Positions 17,108 to 23,406 of a DNA stretch of 64,000 bases are shown here, in pieces. Numbering within the stretch: position 1 is the first letter of the stretch; every line of letters begins with the position of its first letter. The stretch is from Agrococcus baldri (GTDB taxonomy: Bacteria; Actinomycetota; Actinomycetes; Actinomycetales; Microbacteriaceae): assembly GCA_007988785.1 (NCBI GenBank), contig BJUU01000007.1:1-64000 (forward strand). Direction: 5' to 3'. The translations under genes and the position numbers were made by a program. The notes under the pieces were generated by a model. It ran no database searches and was not told the origin of the DNA. It saw only the letters and a list, made by a program, of their open reading frames with translations.

Positions 17108-18619
17108 GTGACGAGCCTGACATCGATCGCCGCGCGCTACGGCCTGCAGAGCGATGAGGATGTGCACTGGCTGCATCGGCTGGTGGCCGAGTTCCAGCTG
17201 CTCGCCGACCTCGCCATCGGCGACATCGTGCTGTGGCTGCCGACCGGCGACGACGACGGCTACATCGCCGTGCAGCACGCGCGCCCGGCAGGCGCGGCGA
17301 CGCTCTTCTACCGCGACATCGTGGGCCAGCCGGTGCGGAACGCCTGGCGCGAGCAGGTCGACCGGGCGTTCACCGAGGGCGTCTCGCTCGATGCCGACTC
17401 GCCCGAGTGGGGCGTCGAGTCCGACGCGAAGGTGCGCGCGATCCCCGTCCGCCGGCGCGAGGCCGAGCCCTCGGTCGCGCTGGTGCAGCGCCCCATCGCC
17501 GTCATCACGCGGCACGCCAACCATGCCGACACCCGCAGCGCCGGCCGGCTCGAGCGCACCTTCCGCGAGTGCGCGAGCGAGCTCTTCCGCATGATCGCCG
17601 ACGGCGACTTCCCGGACCAGGCAGCCCCCTCGGGTCAACGACGCGGCGCGGCCCGCGCATCCGACGGCCTCATCCGGCTCGACCAGGCGGGCGTCGTCAC
17701 GTTCGCGAGCCCGAACGCGCTCTCTGCCTTCACCCGGCTCGGGTTCCGCGGCGAGCTCGAGGGCGAGTCGCTCGCCGAGATCACCACCGAGCTCATCGAC
17801 GAGTCGCACGAGGTCGACGAGGCGCTGCCGCTCGTGGTCACGGGCAGAGCGCCGTGGCGCACCGACATCGAGACCCGGCTCGTGACGCTGACGCTGCGCG
17901 CCGTGCCGCTGCGGCAGGGCTCGACCCGGCTGGGCGCCATCGTGCTGGCGCGCGACGTCACCGACATGCGCGCGCAGGAGCAGACGCTCATCACGAAGGA
18001 CGCGACGATCCGCGAGATCCACCACCGGGTGAAGAACAACCTGCAGACGGTCGCGGCGCTGCTGCGCATCCAGTCGCGTCGTTCGAGCAGCGAGGAGTCG
18101 CGCAGCGCGCTGCAGAACGCCGAGCGCCGGGTGTCGTCGATCGCGGTCGTGCACGACACGCTCTCGGAGGGGCTCAGCCAGTCGGTCGACTTCGACCAGG
18201 TCTTCGACCGGGCGATGAAGCTCACGAGCGAGCTCGCCTCGATCCACGGCGCGCACGTGCGCACCGAGCGCAAGGGCTCGTTCGGGGTGCTGCCGAGCGG
18301 CTACGCGACGCCGCTGGCGCTCGCGCTGACCGAGCTGGTCACGAACGCCGTCGAGCACGGGCTCGCGGGCAGGCAGGACGGGCTCGTGCGCATCACCGCC
18401 GAGCGCGACGAGGCGTGGCTGACCGTGCAGGTGTGCGACAACGGTGCGGGGCTTCCCCCGGGCCGGGTCGGCTCCGGGCTCGGCACGCAGATCGTGAAGA
18501 CGCTCGTCACCGGCGAGCTCTCGGGCACGATCGACTGGGGCGCGCGGGCCGTCGAGGGCACCGAGGTGACGGTGAAGGTGCCGCTGTCGTACATCCGCGA
18601 GGACGACGAGCCGCGCTGA
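17108..18619 (+). CDS. pdtaS: Soluble two-component sensor histidine kinase (PdtaS-type)
   Basis: 503-aa cytosolic kinase: GAF domain (about residues 10-150), PAS domain (about 175-290), then HisKA_2 and HATPase_c. The phosphoacceptor lies in REIHHRVKNNLQTVAALLRIQSRR (His305/306) and the ATP-binding N and G boxes are ELVTNAVEHG and DNGAGLPPGRVGSGLGTQI. Family members partner with ANTAR-domain RNA-binding regulators (PdtaR); none is encoded here. The neighbouring convergent whiB1 matches the mycobacterial arrangement. GTG 17108 sits 6 nt after TACGCT (17096-17101), which overlaps the upstream stop: a leaderless transcript. Confidence 0.92.
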   Translation: MTSLTSIAARYGLQSDEDVHWLHRLVAEFQLLADLAIGDIVLWLPTGDDDGYIAVQHARPAGAATLFYRDIVGQPVRNAWREQVDRAFTEGVSLDADSPEWGVESDAKVRAIPVRRREAEPSVALVQRPIAVITRHANHADTRSAGRLERTFRECASELFRMIADGDFPDQAAPSGQRRGAARASDGLIRLDQAGVVTFASPNALSAFTRLGFRGELEGESLAEITTELIDESHEVDEALPLVVTGRAPWRTDIETRLVTLTLRAVPLRQGSTRLGAIVLARDVTDMRAQEQTLITKDATIREIHHRVKNNLQTVAALLRIQSRRSSSEESRSALQNAERRVSSIAVVHDTLSEGLSQSVDFDQVFDRAMKLTSELASIHGAHVRTERKGSFGVLPSGYATPLALALTELVTNAVEHGLAGRQDGLVRITAERDEAWLTVQVCDNGAGLPPGRVGSGLGTQIVKTLVTGELSGTIDWGARAVEGTEVTVKVPLSYIREDDEPR

Positions 18620-18641
18620 GCAGGATGCGCCCCGCACACAG

Positions 18642-18671
18642 CAGCGGGGCCGCCCGAAGGCGACCCCGCTG
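18642..18671. terminator. Terminator between convergent pdtaS and whiB1
   Basis: CAGCGGGGCCGCC (18642-18654) pairs with 18659-18671 with one mismatch, around a CGAA tetraloop. It is symmetric and can serve both genes. Confidence 0.8.
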
Positions 18672-18686
18672 GAAGCGTGAGCTGCG

Positions 18687-18935
18687 TCAGCCGGCGCGGC
18701 GGGCGCGGGCGGCGCGGCGCTTGAGCGCGCGTCGCTCGTCCTCCGACAGGCCGCCCCAGACGCCAGAGTCCTGGTTCGTCTCGAGCGCGTACTGGAGGCA
18801 CATCTCGGTGACCGGGCAGGTCGCGCAGACGGCCTTCGCCTTCTCGATCTGCTCGAGCGCTGGGCCGGTGTTGCCGACCGGGAAGAACAGCTCGGGGTCT
18901 ACCGTGAGGCAGGCAGCGTCATCACGCCAATCCAT
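18687..18935 (-). CDS. whiB1: WhiB-family iron-sulfur regulator, WhiB1-like
   Basis: 82-aa regulator with the four cluster-ligating cysteines at positions 9, 37, 40 and 46 (AAC, CATC, EMC), the same positions as in mycobacterial WhiB1. The GVWGG turn is at residues 58-62. A basic C-terminal tail (RRALKRRAARARR) binds DNA. WhiB1-type proteins carry a nitric-oxide-sensitive [4Fe-4S] cluster and contact the sigma factor region 4 (family knowledge). ATG 18935 has AAGGAG 8 nt upstream. Adjacent to pdtaS, as in mycobacteria. Confidence 0.95.
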   Translation of the reverse strand: MDWRDDAACLTVDPELFFPVGNTGPALEQIEKAKAVCATCPVTEMCLQYALETNQDSGVWGGLSEDERRALKRRAARARRAG

Positions 18936-19073
18936 ACATGTGCTCCTTGTACATTGGAGGGGGAAGTCGCGCTTCGCGGGAGTCCGCGGCGCAGAAGTCT
19001 CAGGGCGCAGCAGCGGTGCCGCCCGACGTTCCATGCTTCCACAGCACCCCCAGAGAGGCAAGGGTTTTCTTCT

Positions 19074-19478
19074 GTGAGCGATCACTCCAGACTTCGTCCG
19101 ACCACGGTCACATGGGCCGGCGCGCTGCTGCTGCTCGAGGCGCTCGGCATGCTCGCGATCGCCGTCTGGACGGCCATCTCGGCGCTCGGCGACCCGCCGC
19201 AGCACATCGCCGGCGGCATCTTCCTGGCGGCGCTCGCGGCCGGCGCGGCGTTCTTCCTGCTGCAGGCCGGCAGGGCCATGCTCGACGGCCGATCGTGGTC
19301 GCGGGCCGGCGCCGTGGTGTGGCAGGTGCTGCAGCTCGGCGTCGCCGCTGGCACCTTCGACGGGGGAGAGGGGCCGGTCTGGCTCGCGCTCATCCTGGCC
19401 GTGCTGGCCGTCGCCATCATGGTGCTGGTGCTGCGCCGGAGCGTCACCCTCTGGCTGCGCCCCGAGGTCGAGTCGTAG
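19074..19478 (+). CDS. Four-helix membrane protein, unknown function
   Basis: 134-aa protein made almost entirely of four hydrophobic helices (about residues 12-34, 43-64, 75-95 and 98-118) with short loops (SALGDPPQHIAGG, GRSWSRAGAVVW). No catalytic motif is seen. Similar small proteins next to whiB1 occur in Microbacteriaceae as hypothetical genes (from memory, not checked). GTG 19074 is preceded by a weak purine-rich stretch. Divergent from whiB1, with 138 bp between starts. Confidence 0.7.
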   Translation: MSDHSRLRPTTVTWAGALLLLEALGMLAIAVWTAISALGDPPQHIAGGIFLAALAAGAAFFLLQAGRAMLDGRSWSRAGAVVWQVLQLGVAAGTFDGGEGPVWLALILAVLAVAIMVLVLRRSVTLWLRPEVES

Positions 19479-19494
19479 GTCGGGTAGGCCGCTC

Positions 19495-19560
19495 GTAGGT
19501 CGCCCTTCGACGGGCTCAGGATCCGGAGCGCGCGCCGAAAGCGCACGCGTCACGAGACCG
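19495..19560. repeat. Dispersed palindromic repeat, long form
   Basis: It begins GTAGGTCGCCCTTCGACGGG, continues CTCAGGATCCGGAGCGCG, and ends CACGCGTCACGAGACCG. The first 27 bases and the last 20 are shared with the copy at 48473-48540, and the end is shared with all copies. It lies directly between the 3' ends of a membrane protein gene and the peroxiredoxin gene. Confidence 0.8.
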
Positions 19561-19563
19561 AAC

Positions 19564-20034
19564 TCAGCCCGCGAACCCCAACCGCTTCTGCAGCATCTCC
19601 AAGTGCCCCTTCGCCTTCGTGTTGTAGAAGGCGTGCGTGACGACGCCCTGCTCGTCGAGCACGAAGGTCGAGCGGCGCACGCCCTCGACGATGCGTCCGT
19701 AGGAGTTCTTCTCGCCGAACGTGTCCCAGGCGCGGTGCACCGTGAGGTCCTCGTCGCTCAGCAGCGGGAACGTGAGGCCGTCCTGCTCGTGCGCGCGGGC
19801 GAGGCGCTCGAGCGGATCGCGCGAGATGCCGAGGACGGCGTAGCCGTGCTGCGTGAGATCTGGGAGCCGGTCGCGGAAGTCGCAGGCCTGCTGCTGGCAG
19901 GCGACGGTGAGCGCCTGCGGGTAGAAGTAGACGATCGCCTTGCGCCCGCGCAGGTCGGCGAGCGAGACGGGCGAGCCGTCCTGGTCGGGCAGCGTGAAGT
20001 CTGGTGCGGTCATGCCGGGCTCGAGATGCGTCAT
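19564..20034 (-). CDS. bcp: Thioredoxin-dependent peroxiredoxin, Bcp/PrxQ type
   Basis: 156-aa cytosolic peroxidase reducing H2O2 and organic hydroperoxides. The active site YFYPQALTVACQQQACDFRD carries the peroxidatic Cys46 and resolving Cys51, the five-residue spacing of atypical two-Cys PrxQ proteins; the usual TPGCT is TVACQ here. FGEKNSYGR and the C-terminal FYNTKAKGHLEMLQKRLG fit the family. ATG 20034 gives the standard MTHLEPGMTAPDFTLP start; ATG 20043 is also in frame. The tRNA-Lys gene is divergent from it. Confidence 0.92.
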   Translation of the reverse strand: MTHLEPGMTAPDFTLPDQDGSPVSLADLRGRKAIVYFYPQALTVACQQQACDFRDRLPDLTQHGYAVLGISRDPLERLARAHEQDGLTFPLLSDEDLTVHRAWDTFGEKNSYGRIVEGVRRSTFVLDEQGVVTHAFYNTKAKGHLEMLQKRLGFAG

Positions 20035-20103
20035 CCGCTCCATCCAAGCAGTGCGCGAACGGCGCGATCGTCTGCTAGAGTTGATCCTCGGCTGAGAAGC
20101 CAT

Positions 20104-20176
20104 GCACCTCTAGCTCAATTGGCAGAGCAGTTGACTCTTAATCAATTGGTTCCGGGTTCGAGTCCCGGGGGGTGTA
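20104..20176 (+). tRNA. tRNA-Lys (anticodon CTT)
   Basis: 73-nt cloverleaf: acceptor GCACCTC pairs with GGGGTGT (two G-U pairs). The D arm is GCTC/GAGC, the anticodon stem GTTGA/TCAAT encloses loop CTCTTAA (anticodon CTT), and the T arm is CCGGG TTCGAGT CCCGG. The discriminator is A at 20176 and CCA is not encoded. A TAGAGT hexamer at 20076-20081 is a possible -10. No truncated copy of the 3' end is seen nearby, so there is no sign of integration. Confidence 0.97.
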
Positions 20177-20183
20177 CGAGTGA

Positions 20184-20211
20184 GAAGGGTCCGGCAGCAG
20201 CCGGGCCCTTC
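20184..20211 (+). terminator. Terminator of tRNA-Lys
   Basis: GAAGGGTCCGGC (20184-20195) pairs with GCCGGGCCCTTC (20200-20211) with one G-U pair and an AGCA loop, 8 nt after the tRNA. Confidence 0.85.
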
Positions 20212-20239
20212 CGCATGTCCGCGCACCGCACCGCCGTCA

Positions 20240-20289
20240 GTTGAGGGTTTGCGCCCTTCCGAGTGTCGACTCGGACGCAAACCCTCAAC
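20240..20289. repeat. 50-nt nested palindrome
   Basis: The outer arms GTTGAGGGTTTGCG (20240-20253) and its exact complement (20276-20289) are 14 bp each. Inside lies a second palindrome, CCGAGT-GTCG-ACTCGG (20259-20274). The whole unit is exactly 50 nt and ends 7 bp from the aminotransferase stop. It could terminate that convergent gene, but its nested symmetry and 50-nt length resemble the two units at 54113-54235. Confidence 0.8.
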
Positions 20290-20296
20290 CCGCTGG

Positions 20297-21520
20297 CTAC
20301 TGCCGGTAGGACGCCAGGAAGTTGCCGATCCGCTCGACCGCGTCCTCGAGGTCGCGCTTCCAGGGCAGCGTGACGATGCGGAAGTGGTCGGGCGAGGGCC
20401 AGTTGAAGCCCGTGCCGTGCGTGACGAGGATCTTCTCCTCGCGCAGCAGGTCGAGCGCGAACTGCCGGTCGTCGTGGATCTCGTGCACCTCGGGCTCGAG
20501 CCGCGGGAAGAGGTACAGCGCGCCCTTCGGGTTCACGACGCTCACGCCGGGGATCCTCCGCAGTCCCTCGACCGCCGCGTCCCGCTGCTCGAGCAGCCGC
20601 CCGCCGGGCAGGATCAGGTCCTCGATCGACTGGTGGCCGCCGAGCGCCACCTGGATGCCGTACTGCGCCGGCACGTTCGGGCACAGCCGCGTCGACGCCA
20701 GCAGCGTCAGCCCCTCGAGGAAGCCCGCCGCGTGCGCCTTCGGCCCCGTGATCGCGAGCCACGCGGCGCGGAACCCCGCGGCCCGGTAGGTCTTCGAGAG
20801 CCCGTTGTAGGTGAGCGTCAGCAGATCGGGCGCGAGCGTCGCGATCGAGATGTGCTCGGCGTCGTCGTACAGGATGCGGTCGTAGATCTCGTCGGCGAGG
20901 ATCAGCAGCGAGTGCTTGCGCGCCAGGTCGACGATGCCCTGCAGCGCCTCCCGCGTGTACACGGCGCCGGTCGGGTTGTTGGGGTTGATGACGACGATCG
21001 CTTTGGTGCGCGAGGTGATCTTGGCCTCGACGTCGGCCAGATCCGGCACCCAGCCGCTCGCCTCATCCGTCAGGTAGTGGATGGGCGTGCCGCCGCCGAG
21101 CGAGGTCATCGCCGTCCAGAGCGGGTAGTCGGGCGCGGGGATGAGCACCTCGTCGCCCGCGTCCAGCAGCGCCTGCATGGTCATGGTGATGAGCTCGCTC
21201 ACGCCGTTGCCGAGGAAGACGTCGTCGACGGTCAGCTGCGGGAAGCCCTCGACGCCCTCGTAGCGTGTCACGACAGCACGGCGTGCCGAGAGCACGCCCT
21301 TCGAGTCGGAGTAGCCCTCGGCGAGCGGCAGGTTCGCGATCATGTCCTGCACGATCGTGTCGGGCGTCTCGAAGCCGAACGGCGCCGGGTTGCCGATGTT
21401 GAGCTTCAGGATGCGATGCCCCTCGGCCTCGAGCCGCGCGGCCTCGGCGGCCACCGGGCCGCGGATCTCGTACAGGACGTGCTTGAGCTTCGAGGACTGA
21501 TCGAGCGACTTCAGGGCCAT
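20297..21520 (-). CDS. PLP-dependent aminotransferase, AlaA/AspAT-like
   Basis: 407-aa fold-type I aminotransferase. Recognisable segments are KLNIGNPAPFGFETP, LAEGYSDSKGVLSARRAVV, PDYPLWTA, NPNNPTGAVY, ADEIYDRILYDD, the PLP-lysine motif NGLSKTYRAAGFRAAW and the C-terminal FRIVTLPW arginine motif. These match the glutamate-pyruvate aminotransferase AlaA group, making alanine or related amino acids; the exact substrate is uncertain. ATG 21520 follows a minus-strand TAGCAT (21532-21527) by 6 nt, so it is probably leaderless; GTG 21523 would be three bases earlier. Confidence 0.9.
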   Translation of the reverse strand: MALKSLDQSSKLKHVLYEIRGPVAAEAARLEAEGHRILKLNIGNPAPFGFETPDTIVQDMIANLPLAEGYSDSKGVLSARRAVVTRYEGVEGFPQLTVDDVFLGNGVSELITMTMQALLDAGDEVLIPAPDYPLWTAMTSLGGGTPIHYLTDEASGWVPDLADVEAKITSRTKAIVVINPNNPTGAVYTREALQGIVDLARKHSLLILADEIYDRILYDDAEHISIATLAPDLLTLTYNGLSKTYRAAGFRAAWLAITGPKAHAAGFLEGLTLLASTRLCPNVPAQYGIQVALGGHQSIEDLILPGGRLLEQRDAAVEGLRRIPGVSVVNPKGALYLFPRLEPEVHEIHDDRQFALDLLREEKILVTHGTGFNWPSPDHFRIVTLPWKRDLEDAVERIGNFLASYRQ

Positions 21521-21576
21521 CACCCCATGCTAGGCGCGGCCGCCGGACCAATCCGGCGTGAGTGGACTGCTGCGCG

Positions 21577-22443
21577 TCACTCCTGCGGCAGCTGCAGCAG
21601 CCCGCCGGCAGCGCGCGTGGTGGCGGCGGCCACCGCCATCGCCCGCTCGAGCGGCCCCGCCCATCCGCCCTCGTGGTCACCGGTGATGACGGATGCGGTG
21701 AGCGAGGCGAGCACGCTGTCACCGGCCCCGATGGTGTCGACCACCGGCGCCGGCAGCTGCGGCACCAGCGCGGTGGCGTACCCCTCGCCGGTGACGACGA
21801 CGGCACCCGCGGGGCCGCGCGTGATCGCCACGGCACCGGCGCCTTCGCCGAGCCAGCGGGAGGCGGTCTCGCTCGCGTCCTCGCCGTAGACGAGCTCGGC
21901 GTCCTCGTCGCTCAGCTTCACCAGCAGCGCCCGGGCGGCGAGCGCGTCGAGCCCGGCGGCGAATCGCTCGCGGGCGCCCTCGGCCTGCAGGTAGCCGGGG
22001 CGCGCGTTCGGGTCGATCAGCAGGCGCTCGCGCGAGCGCGACAGGCCCAGCAGCGGCGCGAGCTGCGCGGGATGCTCGAGCGCGAGGCAGGAGACGACCA
22101 CGAGCGGCGCCGCCTCGAGCGTGAGCTCGAGCCCCGCCAGGTCGACGAAGCGCGCGGTGCCGGCCTCGTTGAACGCGTAGCGCATGGTGTCGCCGTCGCG
22201 CACGGCGGTCGCGACCGCGGTGCCGTGCGGCGCATCCGTCGCCAGCAGCTCGACGCCGTGCGCGGCGCAGTGCTCGCGCACCAGCTGCCCGGCGGCATCG
22301 TCGCCGACCATGGCGACGAGCCTGGCGGGCACGCCCAGGCGCGCGAGCCCGACCGCGACGTTCAGCGCCGCGCCGCCCACGATCGATGCGCCGTCGACCT
22401 CGTCGACCAGCGCGTCGCCGATGACGACGACGGGTTCGCTCAT
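21577..22443 (-). CDS. PfkB-family carbohydrate kinase
   Basis: 288-aa ribokinase-fold kinase. The N-terminal GGAALNVAVGLARLG is PfkB signature 1. The C-terminal DTIGAGDSVLASL is signature 2, with the catalytic Asp and anion hole. It probably phosphorylates a furanose-type sugar such as fructose, but the substrate cannot be told from sequence. The stop is 56 bp from the aminotransferase start, so the genes could share a transcript, although the latter seems to have its own promoter. The start codon is 28 bp from the next minus-strand gene. Confidence 0.88.
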   Translation of the reverse strand: MSEPVVVIGDALVDEVDGASIVGGAALNVAVGLARLGVPARLVAMVGDDAAGQLVREHCAAHGVELLATDAPHGTAVATAVRDGDTMRYAFNEAGTARFVDLAGLELTLEAAPLVVVSCLALEHPAQLAPLLGLSRSRERLLIDPNARPGYLQAEGARERFAAGLDALAARALLVKLSDEDAELVYGEDASETASRWLGEGAGAVAITRGPAGAVVVTGEGYATALVPQLPAPVVDTIGAGDSVLASLTASVITGDHEGGWAGPLERAMAVAAATTRAAGGLLQLPQE

Positions 22444-22471
22444 CGGCAGGCCGCGGCAGAGGCCGGGCGCG

Positions 22472-22696
22472 TCACTTGCGCTTGGCGGCCTTGCGCAGCT
22501 CGCGCTCGAGCTCGTCCCGCCGGATGGCCTCCTCGCGCTGGTTCACCGCGCCGATCGCCAGCGCGACACCGATGCCCCAGCTCGCCCAGAGCAGCGCCAG
22601 CCGCCAGTCGCGCGGGCCCGACCGGGTCGCCTTGAAGACCGCCATGCCGCTCGCCACCGAGCTCAGCACACCGGGGTTCAGCAGGTACTTGCGCAT
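22472..22696 (-). CDS. Small membrane protein, unknown function
   Basis: 74 aa. A mostly polar N-terminal third leads to one membrane helix (about residues 30-50, LALLWASWGIGVALAIGAV) and a highly charged C-terminal helix (NQREEAIRRDELERELRKAAKRK). AGGAGG lies 4 nt before the ATG. No family was recognised. It lies upstream of the PfkB gene and back-to-back with the TetR-MMPL operon. Confidence 0.65.
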   Translation of the reverse strand: MRKYLLNPGVLSSVASGMAVFKATRSGPRDWRLALLWASWGIGVALAIGAVNQREEAIRRDELERELRKAAKRK

Positions 22697-22773
22697 CTCG
22701 CCTCCTCGTCGCGACCAACCTACCCACGAGACCCTGTGCGCTGCACGCGGACCGAGGCATCCGCCATCAGACC

Positions 22774-22813
22774 TGACCGATCGGTCGACATCTGACCGAT
22801 CGGTCAGTACAGT
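22774..22813 (+). promoter_or_regulatory. Twin TetR operators abutting the exporter-operon promoter
   Basis: Two copies of the palindrome TGACCGATCGGTC occur (22774-22787, ending in G, and 22793-22806, ending in A), 19 bp apart centre to centre. The second ends one base before TACAGT (22808-22813), the likely -10 of the TetR gene at 22822. Binding would block RNA polymerase directly, so autorepression by the adjacent TetR protein is the natural reading. Confidence 0.85.
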
Positions 22814-22821
22814 GGTGTCAC

Positions 22822-23406
22822 GTGACCACGCACGATGAGATCCTCCAGGCCGCGCTCGAGCGCTTCGCCCGCTTCGGCTACCTCGGCAGCTCGATCCAGC
22901 AGATCGCCGACGACGTCGGCACCTCGAAGTCGTCGGTGCTGTACCACTTCGACTCGAAGGAGGCGCTGCTGGAGGCCGCGATCTCGCCGGCCATCGACGC
23001 GCTCGAGGGGCTGCTGCAGCAGGTGCCCACCCGCGAGCAGCACGCCGCCTTCGGCCGTGACGAGCTGGTCGCGATGGTCACCGCGTTCGTCGACGTGCTG
23101 CAGGCGCACGCGCGCGCCGTGGCCGTCTTCGTCAGCCAGCGCGGCGCCCTCGTCGACGTGCCCGTCATCGAGCGCGCCAACGCGCTCGTGGCGCGCATGG
23201 CCGAGGTGCTGATCGCCGAGGCATCCGCGCGCCCCGAGATCATGCGGCTGTCGATCGGCCTCGCCGGCGCCGCCTTCCTGATCGGCGACAGCGACCGCGA
23301 CGACCTGCCAGAGCTCGACCGCGAGCTCACCCGGCAGGTGCTCATCGACACGATCGTCGACCTCTGCCCGCCGCTGCCGGCCGAGCGGAACGGGGAGGGC
23401 GCCTGA
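22822..23406 (+). CDS. TetR-family repressor of the MMPL/YhgE exporter operon
   Basis: 194-aa regulator. The HTH occupies residues about 5-52 (EILQAALERFARFGYLGSSIQQIADDVGTSKSSVLYHFDSKEALLEAA), followed by a helical ligand domain. GTG 22822 lies 8 nt after the TACAGT -10. Two matching operators sit immediately upstream. The stop overlaps the MMPL start by one base (TGATG). It probably senses a substrate of the transporter; the ligand is unknown. Confidence 0.92.
   Translation: MTTHDEILQAALERFARFGYLGSSIQQIADDVGTSKSSVLYHFDSKEALLEAAISPAIDALEGLLQQVPTREQHAAFGRDELVAMVTAFVDVLQAHARAVAVFVSQRGALVDVPVIERANALVARMAEVLIAEASARPEIMRLSIGLAGAAFLIGDSDRDDLPELDRELTRQVLIDTIVDLCPPLPAERNGEGA

Noticed and set aside
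19495-19560. Dispersed repeats as ends of an insertion sequence
   Set aside because: No transposase or target-site duplication lies between or beside any copy.
20104-20176. tRNA-Lys as integration site of a mobile element
   Set aside because: No integrase and no second copy of the tRNA 3' end in the window.
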